Under the pieces are notes generated by a model. That model was not told the DNA's origin. It saw nothing but the letters and a program-made list of their open reading frames with translations, and did no database searches. The translations under genes were made by a program, and so were the position numbers. A DNA stretch of 38,529 nt from JAAYYM01 sp964483155 (GTDB lineage Bacteria > Bacillota > Clostridia > Lachnospirales > Lachnospiraceae). Positions 16,463-24,232 of the stretch are shown one piece after another. The stretch spans positions 1 through 38,529 of the forward strand of contig CAZAAC010000025.1 of assembly GCA_964483155.1 (NCBI GenBank), in the 5' to 3' direction. Numbering within the stretch: the first letter of the stretch is position 1; each line of letters opens with the position of its first letter.

Positions 16463-17272
16463 ATGAATATTACTGCAATTATGATATCAGTTTTATGTAT
16501 CGGCGGTGTTGGCTTATTTATTGGAATTTTTCTCGGCATTGCGGGTAATCACTTTAGGGTAGATACCGACCCGCGAGAAGACGAGATATTATCTGTATTG
16601 CCCGGTATAAATTGTGGAGGATGTGGATACGCAGGATGTGCGAGTCTAGCGGCAGCAATCGTAACAGGAAAAGCACCTTTAAATGGTTGCCCAGTTGGCG
16701 GTAATGAAGTTGCCAAAAAAGTGGGAAAGGTTATGGGAGAAAGTGTCGGAGATAGTGTTAAAAAAGTGGCATTTGTAAAATGTGACGGCACATGCGAGAG
16801 AACTGTAAGCGACTATAATTATACAGGTATAGAAGATTGTAAAATGTTGTCCTATGTGCCGAATGGAGGTTCTAAGGCATGTAATTATGGCTGCGTGGGC
16901 TACGGTTCCTGTGTTAAAGTATGTCCATTTGATGCGATTTCAATATTAGACGGAATTGCAGTAATTGATTATGAAAAGTGTAAAGCCTGTGGCAAGTGTA
17001 TTGATGAGTGCCCTAAACATTTGATTGCATTAATTCCATACAAGACGGCTTATTATGTGAAGTGTAATTCTGAAGATAAGGGTCCAGTTACGATGAAAGC
17101 ATGTAAAGTTGGATGTATTGCATGTGGAATTTGCGTAAAAGCATGTGAAGCAAATGCTATTACAATAACAAATTATTTGGCACATATAGATCCTGATCTT
17201 TGTACAAATTGTGGAGAATGCGCAAAAAAATGTCCTAAAAAAATAATTGTTAGAGGCCCGTCTTATCTTTAA
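16463..17272 (+). CDS. rnfB: Rnf electron transport complex subunit B (polyferredoxin)
   Basis: A 269-residue electron-entry subunit that takes electrons from reduced ferredoxin. One N-terminal membrane helix (residues 5-27) anchors it. The four-cysteine domain follows with C51, C54, C59 and C76. Two ferredoxin-like pairs of [4Fe-4S] motifs make up the rest, including CKACGKCIDECPKH and CTNCGECAKKCPKK. ATG 16463 has AGGAGG upstream. The last 23 bases overlap the end of apbE on the opposite strand, and no terminator separates the two genes. Confidence 0.96.
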   Translation: MNITAIMISVLCIGGVGLFIGIFLGIAGNHFRVDTDPREDEILSVLPGINCGGCGYAGCASLAAAIVTGKAPLNGCPVGGNEVAKKVGKVMGESVGDSVKKVAFVKCDGTCERTVSDYNYTGIEDCKMLSYVPNGGSKACNYGCVGYGSCVKVCPFDAISILDGIAVIDYEKCKACGKCIDECPKHLIALIPYKTAYYVKCNSEDKGPVTMKACKVGCIACGICVKACEANAITITNYLAHIDPDLCTNCGECAKKCPKKIIVRGPSYL

Positions 17273-18245
17273 GACCGGTAGAATAATGTAGTTTATAATC
17301 GTCAGTAATAAATATTGCTTCTATGTCAGGAATGCTTTCGATTAAGGACATTCCTTCTTCCAGACCAAGAACCATGCAGGAAGTGCTCAGGGCATCACCA
17401 TCCTTCGAACAATCGGAGATGATAGTGACACTGAGTAGATTATTACGAACTGGATAGCCTGTCAAAGGTGAAATAATATGATGATATAGTTTTTCGTTGT
17501 ATTCAAAATAGCGTTCATAAATGCCGGAAGTAACAACGGATTGATTTTCTATAGCAACAGTGGTTATTACACCTCCATTTTCATCAAAGGGTTTCTTGAT
17601 TCCAATTTGGTAGGGAGTACCGTTAGGTTTTTCACCAATGGTAAGGATATTGCCGCCGAGATCAATGAGTGCATGTTCCACACCATTTTTGGACAGGTAT
17701 TCTTTAAGACGGTCAGCTATGTAACCTTTTGCAATTCCACCAAGATCTATGGCTGTTTCGGGATCTTCAAGAGTGACAGATAAATTATTGATATGTATTT
17801 TAGAAGAATTAACATGCTCTAATTTTTCACTAATAATAGCAGGAGGAACAGGAACTGGAGAAGCACCTGTGAAATCCCATAAAGTACTAATTGTACCAAT
17901 TGTGATATCAAAGGATCCATTGGAAAGCTGATGATAAAGGACTGCGTCCTTAATCAGGGAAACAGTATCAGCAGATAGAGAGACTGTTTTACCGTCTGCA
18001 TGATTTAGCTTATCTATATCACTTCCAGATATAGTCCGGCTCAAGAGATTTTCATATTCTTCACATATTTGAAAACAATGATCAAGCAGTTTGGCGTCTT
18101 CTTTATCATATACGGTTATAGTCACGACGGTATCAAACAAAAAAGAGGTCTTACTGATAGGGGTAGAAGTTTCAGAAGAAGAGCAGCCACTAATGAAGGA
18201 CAGAAGCAATATGCAAATTGGTAGCAGTAATAATTTTTTTTTCAT
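17250..18245 (-). CDS. apbE: FAD:protein FMN transferase lipoprotein
   Basis: ApbE attaches FMN from FAD to threonine residues of proteins such as RnfD and RnfG, outside the cytoplasmic membrane. The 331-residue protein starts with a lipoprotein signal peptide (MKKKLLLLP, lipobox ending I-S-G-C, C21). Family motifs are DLGGIAKGYIAD, ALIDLGGNI and the metal/substrate segment DGDALSTSCMVLG. ATG 18245 is chosen because AAAGGA lies just upstream; an earlier ATG at 18260 precedes that site. Its two likely substrates are encoded in the convergent rnf operon, which explains the placement. Confidence 0.96.
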   Translation of the reverse strand: MKKKLLLLPICILLLSFISGCSSSETSTPISKTSFLFDTVVTITVYDKEDAKLLDHCFQICEEYENLLSRTISGSDIDKLNHADGKTVSLSADTVSLIKDAVLYHQLSNGSFDITIGTISTLWDFTGASPVPVPPAIISEKLEHVNSSKIHINNLSVTLEDPETAIDLGGIAKGYIADRLKEYLSKNGVEHALIDLGGNILTIGEKPNGTPYQIGIKKPFDENGGVITTVAIENQSVVTSGIYERYFEYNEKLYHHIISPLTGYPVRNNLLSVTIISDCSKDGDALSTSCMVLGLEEGMSLIESIPDIEAIFITDDYKLHYSTGLKDKTGL

Positions 18246-18318
18246 AATAATTCCTTTCATATTTAATTTTTATAATATCATATTATTTTAGATATTTAAA
18301 GTGTACTATTATGATAGT

Positions 18319-18324
18319 GGAGGA
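18319..18324 (+). promoter_or_regulatory. Ribosome-binding site that selects the TTG start of the GH25 gene
   Basis: GGAGGA ends eight bases before TTG 18333. No in-frame ATG or GTG lies near a comparable site. Confidence 0.7.
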
Positions 18325-18332
18325 TTTAAGAA

Positions 18333-19436
18333 TTGAGTATAAATGATAGTAATCAGGATGATGACAGTTCATACAAAAAAATGGTCAGATTATGTGTAGC
18401 AGCAGCATCTTTTGTAATGCTGATATTTTTGCTGGCACTTTATAATAATATGCATCCAAAAGAGAAAGATGATAAATCTGTAATACAAGCGCAGGAAACA
18501 GTTTCTGATGAAGAGTTAATATATGGAGAATCTGATTTAACTTCAGATGATTTGGATTTTTGGGATATGTATGGTGATTTGAGTGGGGATAAAATAGAAG
18601 AAGAGGTAAAGAAAGAGACAGATGAATTAACAGAACGAGAGAGCGTAAGTGCACCTGAGGCGCCACAAAAAAATGAGGCACCAGATGATATTGCAGATAA
18701 ACCCGCTACTTTTGAGGAAGAAATTGAGATTGATGAAAGATTAATGCAGAATGCATATGATTTTGAATCAAATTTAATACGAGAGGATGAAATGCTAAAG
18801 TATTATGAAGACAATAAGCTGTTATCTTTTTTTGGTGTGGATGTATCAAAGTATTCTGGTGAAATTGACTGGAAAAAGGTTAAAGCGGAGGGTGTTCAAT
18901 TTGCTATGATTCGTGTTGGTGTCAGAGGATATGGCACAGGACAGATGATTCTTGATGAAAACTTTGTTAAAAATATAGAAGGCGCGATTAGTAATGATAT
19001 TAAAGTAGGTGTGTATTTCTTTTCGCAGGCAATTTCTATGACAGAAGCAGTAGAAGAAGCTAACTTTGTTGTTGCAGCAATTTCAAAATATAAGATTACA
19101 TATCCAGTAGTATGTGATATGGAAAAGATAGAGAATGATGTAGCAAGGACGGATACATTGACGACTACGGAAGTGACACAATATGCAAAAGAATTTTGCG
19201 AGACTGTTAAAGCCTATGGTTATCATCCAATGATTTATGCAGAAAAAGATTATTTAATAGAAAGATTGGATTTAAGTAAATTATCTTCTTATGACATATG
19301 GTTAGCGCAGGAAAGTGAGCGACCGAACTATCCATATATGTTTACCCTGTGGCAATATTCAAAGGTAGGAGTCATTGATGGCATAGCAGGTGATGTGGAT
19401 TTGAATTTGAGTTTTGTGAATTATGAAGAGAAATAG
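18333..19436 (+). CDS. Membrane-anchored GH25 (lysozyme-type) muramidase
   Basis: A 367-residue cell-wall hydrolase predicted to cleave N-acetylmuramyl linkages of peptidoglycan. A short cytoplasmic stretch is followed by one membrane helix (about residues 20-41) and an acidic linker (about 42-165). The GH25 domain then runs to the C-terminus. The domain begins with FFGVDVSKYSGEIDW, which includes the first catalytic-site aspartate, and has VVCDMEKI with the D-x-E pair typical of the family and YDIWLAQ near the end. The start is TTG 18333, supported by GGAGGA. It is divergent from apbE and followed by another wall hydrolase in the same orientation. Confidence 0.9.
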   Translation: MSINDSNQDDDSSYKKMVRLCVAAASFVMLIFLLALYNNMHPKEKDDKSVIQAQETVSDEELIYGESDLTSDDLDFWDMYGDLSGDKIEEEVKKETDELTERESVSAPEAPQKNEAPDDIADKPATFEEEIEIDERLMQNAYDFESNLIREDEMLKYYEDNKLLSFFGVDVSKYSGEIDWKKVKAEGVQFAMIRVGVRGYGTGQMILDENFVKNIEGAISNDIKVGVYFFSQAISMTEAVEEANFVVAAISKYKITYPVVCDMEKIENDVARTDTLTTTEVTQYAKEFCETVKAYGYHPMIYAEKDYLIERLDLSKLSSYDIWLAQESERPNYPYMFTLWQYSKVGVIDGIAGDVDLNLSFVNYEEK

Positions 19437-19538
19437 CATGTGAATATTAACATAGAAAGCGGTGTTTGTTTATTTAATTTTAAGTATTTGTAGTGCAAAA
19501 AATACAAAAAAATAAGGAAAGCAGTTTGCAAAGTGGCA

Positions 19539-19581
19539 ATAATTACAGAAATATTACGGATTGCAATATTTTTGTAATTAT
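19539..19581. promoter_or_regulatory. 17-bp inverted repeat upstream of the SleB-like gene
   Basis: Arms 19539-19555 and 19565-19581 pair over 17 positions with one G-T pair, around a nine-base spacer; the core is AATTACAGAAATATT. It ends 13 bases before the candidate extended -10. The stem is AT-rich, which makes it a poor intrinsic terminator for the gene upstream, so an operator is at least as likely. Confidence 0.55.
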
Positions 19582-19593
19582 TTTGTTAATCTA

Positions 19594-19602
19594 TGGTATA
19601 CT
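19594..19602 (+). promoter_or_regulatory. Candidate extended -10 promoter of the SleB-like gene
   Basis: TGG-TATACT is an extended -10. A weak TTGTAA (19572-19577) lies 19 bases upstream and overlaps the inverted repeat. The predicted start near 19610 leaves room for the AAAGGAG before ATG 19639. Confidence 0.5.
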
Positions 19603-19638
19603 ACCTATGGTTGTATGATTAGAAAAGGAGTATAGTAT

Positions 19639-20301
19639 ATGAAAATGATTTCTAAAGCCACTTACATTTATTGTGGTATTTTAATAGCAGTAGTGATAAC
19701 TTTTTATATAATGCTATTCAGTAATTTCGGAACAAATATGATAGAGAGAACGACAGAAGCGCGATTAAGCAGGGTGTTTATGTCAGAAGATAGCACACAA
19801 ATAGTATCTGGTGGCAGTATTATGAAAACAAACGATACAACAGTATCTGGCAGTAGTGCTGAGATAAGTACGATTGAGATAGGAGAAAAGCTTACAGAAA
19901 CAGAAATAGAAACAGAAACAGAAATAATACAACCAATTTTACCAATTGAAGAGTATGAAGCTTTATGCAGAATTGTCCAGGCTGAAGCTGGCAATCAAGA
20001 TGCAGAAGGAAAGCTTCTAATTGCAAATGTGGTATTAAACAGAGTAAGATCCGAACGATTTCCAAATTCTATCGTCGATGTGATATTTCAGGATAATGGA
20101 GGCAAAACGCAATTTGCACCAACTAAAAATGGCAGTTACAATAATGCCCAGATTACAATCGACACAATGGCTGCAGTTAATCGAGCGTTAGCGGGAGAAG
20201 ATATTTCTAAGGGTGCTTTATACTTTAAAGCAGGAGATAATATGAAATGGGGCAGGCTTGAATTTTTGTTTCAACATGGAAATCACGTATTCTTTTTATA
20301 A
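19639..20301 (+). CDS. SleB-like cell wall hydrolase (Hydrolase_2 family), membrane-anchored
   Basis: A 220-residue protein with an N-terminal membrane helix (residues 8-29), a low-complexity linker with Thr-Glu repeats (about 85-98) and a C-terminal SleB-type domain of about 115 residues. The domain begins YEALCRIVQAEAGNQDAEGK, with the conserved glutamate of the lytic-transglycosylase-like fold, and includes IANVVLNRVRSERFP and the ending HGNHVFF. Related proteins cleave peptidoglycan, in some species during spore germination, but this one could equally act on the vegetative wall. ATG 19639 has AAAGGAG upstream. It follows a GH25 gene, and a hairpin closes the unit. Confidence 0.9.
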   Translation: MKMISKATYIYCGILIAVVITFYIMLFSNFGTNMIERTTEARLSRVFMSEDSTQIVSGGSIMKTNDTTVSGSSAEISTIEIGEKLTETEIETETEIIQPILPIEEYEALCRIVQAEAGNQDAEGKLLIANVVLNRVRSERFPNSIVDVIFQDNGGKTQFAPTKNGSYNNAQITIDTMAAVNRALAGEDISKGALYFKAGDNMKWGRLEFLFQHGNHVFFL

Positions 20302-20370
20302 CAAGTTTTGTTTGATAGCAATTTGATTTCATTGGAGCAGCAAGAAAACTATATTAAAAATATTGTACAA

Positions 20371-20419
20371 AAAATACACTTCAAGAATCAGATTCTGTCT
20401 GAGATTTGAGGTGTATTTT
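20371..20419. terminator. Bidirectional terminator hairpin between SleB-like and AP2-HNH genes
   Basis: AAAATACACTTCAAG (20371-20385) pairs with the segment ending GAGGTGTATTTT (to 20419), with two wobble pairs. An inner TCAGA/TCTGA stem closes a five-base loop. T-rich tails exist on both sides: TTTTAATATT on the + side and TTTTTTGT on the - side. It lies between two convergent genes. Confidence 0.8.
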
Positions 20420-20434
20420 AATATTACATATAGT

Positions 20435-21220
20435 TTATTTCTGTCCTAGTTGAAGCAATTTTGCAGGAAGCTGTATTAAAGTATAGATATCAGCATAAAC
20501 AGAAGGAGCCACATGATCAATGTAGTTTTGAGTATAACTTCTGGAACAGGTGGTATGCGATAAAAAATCAGCAGCTTTATTATATGCAATAGCAGCTTCA
20601 GTTTCAGTCTCATAATATCCAATAATATAATTACCCTTAATATGAATATAAGATTTATATAAGATATGATTATTTTTTATGATACGTAGTACACCGTTAT
20701 AGCGGTTGATGATATCAATATTTTCATAACGATAGTCAAATGAATCACCATTTATAAATCTGTAATCACGATCTCTTACAGCATGATTTCGAATACCATA
20801 TCTATTAGCAAGATTGACTTGCATACCATAATCTGCCACAAAAAGATGGCCATTACGCATAGATATCTTATGCTCAGAATAATAGAATAGATCATCAATA
20901 TCAAACTTATAAATAATTGATTTTGTAAGATAATATTCGAAATATCGCTTTTGTAAATAGATTGGATTACGAATATATACATTATTATCTCTAAAATTTA
21001 TTAGTACAACAATCTTTTCAAAAGATAGTGTCATATGATGAAAAGAGTCAGTGAGCTTTATAGAACTCTCTAATAGAGAGAGCGCATCTTTATATGCATG
21101 ATTTGCGGCAGTCTCTGTTTTATAGCTTCCGAGACTGATATGTTTATTCTTGTACGTAATGGACGACCGGTAATATAGAGTACCATTTTTTTTTCTTGCT
21201 AAATAAACACCAGGCATCAT
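20435..21220 (-). CDS. AP2-HNH-AP2 domain protein with degenerate HNH core
   Basis: A 261-residue protein of unknown function. Two AP2/integrase-type DNA-binding repeats are visible: residues about 3-50 (GVYLARKKNGTLYYRSS ... LGSYKTETAANHAY) and about 174-220 (NGVLRIIKNNHILYKSY ... GYYETETEAAIAYNKAA). Between them, about residues 105-172, lies a segment shaped like an HNH homing endonuclease. It ends FINGDSFDYRYENIDIIN, which parallels the H-x-D-G-N-x-x-D-N-R-x-x-N-L pattern, but the histidines of the H-x-D-G part are replaced by Arg/Phe. DNA binding without cleavage is therefore inferred. ATG 21220 has AAAGGA upstream. The gene is divergent from nrdD and shares a 279-base intergenic region with it. 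Confidence 0.6.
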   Translation of the reverse strand: MMPGVYLARKKNGTLYYRSSITYKNKHISLGSYKTETAANHAYKDALSLLESSIKLTDSFHHMTLSFEKIVVLINFRDNNVYIRNPIYLQKRYFEYYLTKSIIYKFDIDDLFYYSEHKISMRNGHLFVADYGMQVNLANRYGIRNHAVRDRDYRFINGDSFDYRYENIDIINRYNGVLRIIKNNHILYKSYIHIKGNYIIGYYETETEAAIAYNKAADFLSHTTCSRSYTQNYIDHVAPSVYADIYTLIQLPAKLLQLGQK

Positions 21221-21255
21221 AATATGAAGAATCCTTTCTAAAAATATAATAATGG

Positions 21256-21303
21256 ATTTATAATAATTATATCATATAAGAGATAGAATATGATATTATA
21301 AAT
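21256..21303. repeat. Inverted repeat around the AP2-HNH promoter
   Basis: The right arm 21288-21303 pairs fully with the left arm 21256-21264 plus 21271-21277; a six-base bulge (21265-21270) interrupts the left arm. The bulge and its flank contain the candidate -10 of the minus-strand gene. The arms contain ATATCATAT, which is also found at 18276-18284 between apbE and the GH25 gene. Confidence 0.55.
21266..21274 (-). promoter_or_regulatory. Candidate extended -10 of the AP2-HNH gene
   Basis: Read on the minus strand the bases are TGA-TATAAT, an extended -10. No good -35 was found. The predicted start near 21259 leaves an approximately 38-base leader before ATG 21220. Confidence 0.45.
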
Positions 21304-21399
21304 AGATAGAGTTATTAGATTATCCTTACTTTGAAAAGGAATTATAAGCAGATTGTTGTAATTGTAAATTTTTATCAATGATTTTGTATACTTTTGAGG

Positions 21400-21428
21400 T
21401 TGACAAAAAAGTTTCAAATTGATATATT
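21400..21428 (+). promoter_or_regulatory. Strong sigma-A-type promoter of nrdD
   Basis: TTGACA (21400-21405), a 17-bp spacer and TATATT (21423-21428). The predicted transcription start near 21435 lies just before two NrdR-box-like elements. Confidence 0.8.
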
Positions 21429-21437
21429 TTAAGAGAT

Positions 21438-21484
21438 ATACAAGATGTTGTTTCGGCATCAGCCCGAAACACAAAATATAGTCA
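21438..21484 (+). promoter_or_regulatory. Pair of NrdR-box-like sites in the nrdD leader
   Basis: ATACAAGATGTTGTTT (21438-21453) and ACACAAAATATAGTCA (21469-21484) match the 16-base NrdR consensus ACACwATATaTwGTGT at about 12 and 13 positions. They are offset by exactly 31 bp, about three helical turns, which is the spacing known for NrdR box pairs. Between and partly within them, TGTTTCGG (21449-21456) and CCGAAACA (21464-21471) form a perfect eight-bp stem with loop CATCAGC. NrdR would repress from here. Confidence 0.65.
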
Positions 21485-21499
21485 GGAGGGGGAGAATGC

Positions 21500-23689
21500 A
21501 TGGATAGCAAAGGTGATTTGACAGAGAAAACAAGCATTGATTATGCAAAGAGATTTAAAGTTGAAAGACCTGTCAAAATGATTAAAAAAGATGGAACAAG
21601 AGAGGATTTTAACGTTCAAAAAGTAGTCGATGCAGTTGGAAAATCTGCATATAGAGCCTTAACTAATTTTACGGAGGAAGAAAAGGAATTTATATGCGAG
21701 AGTGTTGTAAAAAGAGTAAATGATCTGGGAAAAGATGAAATACCAATTCCAGTTATGCATAATATTGTTGAGAGTGCTTTAGAAGAAATAAAACCGATTG
21801 TGGCTAAAAGTTATCGTGACTACAGAAACTACAAGCAAGATTTTGTAAGAATGCTTGATGATGTATATAAAAAAAGCCAGTCTATCATGTACATTGGTGA
21901 TAAAGAAAATTCTAATACAGACTCTGCACTTGTCTCTACAAAAAGAAGTTTGATATTTAATCAGCTAAACAAGGAACTGTATCAAAAATTTTTTATGACA
22001 ACAGATGAAATTCAGGCATGTCGCGACGGTTACATTTATGTTCATGATATGTCTGCGAGACGTGATACGATGAATTGTTGCCTTTTTGACGTTAAGGAAG
22101 TATTATCTAATGGTTTTGAAATGGGAAATTTGTGGTATAATGAGCCCAAAACGCTGGATGTGGCATTTGATGTTATAGGAGATATTGTTTTATCTGCGGC
22201 AAGTCAGCAATACGGTGGCTTCACTGTGCCAAGTGCAGATCTGATTTTAGAGCCCTATGCAGAAAAATCTTATAAAAAATATATTGATAAATACATCAGA
22301 CTAGGTATAGACCAGGAGACTGCAGAGGCAGAAGCCTTTGCCGATGTTACCAAAGAATTTGAACAGGGCTACCAGGGCTGGGAATATAAGTTTAATACGG
22401 TTGCCTCTAGTAGAGGAGATTATCCTTTCATTACTGTGACAACTGGAACCGGAACTGGAAGGTTTGCAAAACTGGCATCTATTGCGATGCTTAATGTCAG
22501 AAGAAGAGGACAAGGTAAAAAAGAATGTAAGAAACCCGTTCTTTTTCCTAAAATTGTGTTTCTTTATGATGAAAATTTGCATGGACCCGGAAAAGAACTC
22601 GAAGATGTATTTGAAGCGGGCGTTCTTTGCTCAAGTAAAACGATGTATCCAGACTGGCTTAGTCTTACAGGAAGAGGCTATATAGCCAGCATGTATAAAC
22701 AGTATGGGAGAATTATCTCGCCCATGGGTTGCCGTGCATTTTTATCACCATGGTATGAGCGAGGTGGCATGCATCCAGCAGACGAAAAGGATATGCCAGT
22801 CTTTGTAGGAAGATTTAATATAGGTGCTGTATCATTGCACCTGCCAATGATACTTGCTAAGGCAAGACAGGAGAGTAAAGATTTTTATGAAGTGCTTGAC
22901 TATTATTTAGAATTGATTCGCCATCTTCATATTAGAACATATGCATATCTGGGAGAATTAAGAGCATCTACAAATCCACTTGCTTATTGTGAAGGCGGTT
23001 TTTACGGAGGGCATCTGAATCTGACAGATAAAATCAAACCACTTCTCAAAGCCGCAACGGCTTCATTTGGCATTACAGCATTTAATGAGCTACAGCAGTT
23101 ATATAATGGAAAGTCATTAGTTGAGGATGGAGAATTTGCATTAGAGGTATTAGACTATATTAACAAAAAGATTAACGATTTCAGGGAAGCAGATGGCAAT
23201 TTATATGCGATATATGCTACACCAGCGGAGAATCTGTGTGGCTTACAAGTACAACAGTTTAGAAAGAAATATGGTATTATTGAAAATGTATCTGACCATG
23301 AATATGTGAGTAATAGTTTTCATTGCCATGTATCTGAAGAAATTACACCTATTCAGAAGCAGGATTTAGAACTTCGCTTTTGGGAGTTATCTAACGGTGG
23401 AAAGATTCAGTATGTAAAATATCCGATTGATTATAATATTGAAGCAATAAAAACATTGATACACCGTGCAATGGATATGGGTTTTTACGAAGGTGTTAAT
23501 ATGTCATTGGCATATTGCGATGACTGTGGACATCAGGAACTAGAGATGGATGTATGCCCAAAGTGTGGCAGCAAGAATTTAACCAAAATTGATAGAATGA
23601 ATGGTTACTTATCTTACTCGAGAGTGCATGGTGATACAAGACTGAATGAAGCAAAAATGGCAGAGATTGCAGAAAGGAAGAGCATGTAA
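21500..23689 (+). CDS. nrdD: Anaerobic (class III) ribonucleoside-triphosphate reductase
   Basis: NrdD makes deoxynucleotides under anaerobic conditions by glycyl-radical chemistry. The 729-residue protein has an N-terminal ATP-cone (about residues 25-118, KMIKKDGTREDFNVQKVVDAV) that gives allosteric control. The catalytic barrel follows. The C-terminus has a zinc site (C673, C676, C686, C689) and the glycyl-radical loop RMNGYL, with G702 as the expected radical residue. ATG 21500 follows AGGAGGGGGAG; another ATG four bases earlier is out of frame and stops at once. The activase gene nrdG begins two bases after the stop. Confidence 0.97.
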   Translation: MDSKGDLTEKTSIDYAKRFKVERPVKMIKKDGTREDFNVQKVVDAVGKSAYRALTNFTEEEKEFICESVVKRVNDLGKDEIPIPVMHNIVESALEEIKPIVAKSYRDYRNYKQDFVRMLDDVYKKSQSIMYIGDKENSNTDSALVSTKRSLIFNQLNKELYQKFFMTTDEIQACRDGYIYVHDMSARRDTMNCCLFDVKEVLSNGFEMGNLWYNEPKTLDVAFDVIGDIVLSAASQQYGGFTVPSADLILEPYAEKSYKKYIDKYIRLGIDQETAEAEAFADVTKEFEQGYQGWEYKFNTVASSRGDYPFITVTTGTGTGRFAKLASIAMLNVRRRGQGKKECKKPVLFPKIVFLYDENLHGPGKELEDVFEAGVLCSSKTMYPDWLSLTGRGYIASMYKQYGRIISPMGCRAFLSPWYERGGMHPADEKDMPVFVGRFNIGAVSLHLPMILAKARQESKDFYEVLDYYLELIRHLHIRTYAYLGELRASTNPLAYCEGGFYGGHLNLTDKIKPLLKAATASFGITAFNELQQLYNGKSLVEDGEFALEVLDYINKKINDFREADGNLYAIYATPAENLCGLQVQQFRKKYGIIENVSDHEYVSNSFHCHVSEEITPIQKQDLELRFWELSNGGKIQYVKYPIDYNIEAIKTLIHRAMDMGFYEGVNMSLAYCDDCGHQELEMDVCPKCGSKNLTKIDRMNGYLSYSRVHGDTRLNEAKMAEIAERKSM

Positions 23690-23691
23690 TA

Positions 23692-24204
23692 ATGAGGTAT
23701 CATAACATAACAAAGGATGATATGCTAAACGGAGACGGATTGCGTGTTGTGATTTGGCTGGCGGGATGCTCTCACTGTTGCAAAGATTGTCATAATCCGA
23801 TGACTTGGGATCCGTCAGGTGGTTTAGAGTTTGATGAAACTATCAAGAAAGAATTATTTGAAGAATTATCTAAAGATTATATAGCGGGGATTACTTTTAG
23901 CGGAGGGGATCCACTGCATTCAGCTAATAGACTTGATGTTCGCGAGTTAATGAGTGAAATTCGTGAGCGATTTCCCAATAAGACAATCTGGCTATATACG
24001 GGCGATTCATGGGAGTCTATTATGCACTACAACATGATGCAGTATATTGATGTTTTGGTGGATGGTGAGTTTCATACGGAAGAGAGAGATGTGCGATTGT
24101 TGTGGAAAGGAAGTAAGAATCAAAGAGTAATTGATGTACAGGCATCATTAAAACAGGAAAATCAAGCGATACCAGTGTTACATTGTCCAGATTATTATAA
24201 TTAA
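23692..24204 (+). CDS. nrdG: Anaerobic ribonucleotide reductase activating protein (radical SAM)
   Basis: A 170-residue radical-SAM activase that generates the glycyl radical on NrdD. The cluster motif is C26-x3-C30-x2-C33 in AGCSHCCKDCHNP, and ITFSGGDPL is the SAM-contacting GGE-like segment. The start follows the nrdD stop by two bases, and the ribosome-binding site AAAGGAAG lies inside the nrdD end, so the two are translated together. Confidence 0.97.
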   Translation: MRYHNITKDDMLNGDGLRVVIWLAGCSHCCKDCHNPMTWDPSGGLEFDETIKKELFEELSKDYIAGITFSGGDPLHSANRLDVRELMSEIRERFPNKTIWLYTGDSWESIMHYNMMQYIDVLVDGEFHTEERDVRLLWKGSKNQRVIDVQASLKQENQAIPVLHCPDYYN

Positions 24205-24232
24205 AGTATATAGCACATAAGGAGTATTTATA

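Noticed and set aside
18272..18286. Perfect 15-bp palindrome between apbE and the GH25 gene as an independent operator
   Set aside because: It consists almost only of A and T, where palindromes arise easily. It is kept only as a tentative match to the AP2-HNH promoter dyad.
19585..19602. TTGTTAA near the SleB-like promoter as a Rex operator
   Set aside because: Only one half-site matches; the second half (TGGTATA) does not resemble TTAACAA.
19437..19638. Possible c-di-AMP (ydaO-type) riboswitch before the SleB-like gene
   Set aside because: Such switches often precede wall-hydrolase genes, but the conserved core sequences of that class were not seen; only the AT-rich dyad is present.
21238..21537. 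Minus-strand open frame of 99 codons upstream of nrdD
   Set aside because: It covers the nrdD promoter, NrdR-like boxes and start codon; it has no ribosome-binding site and its content is AT-rich noise.
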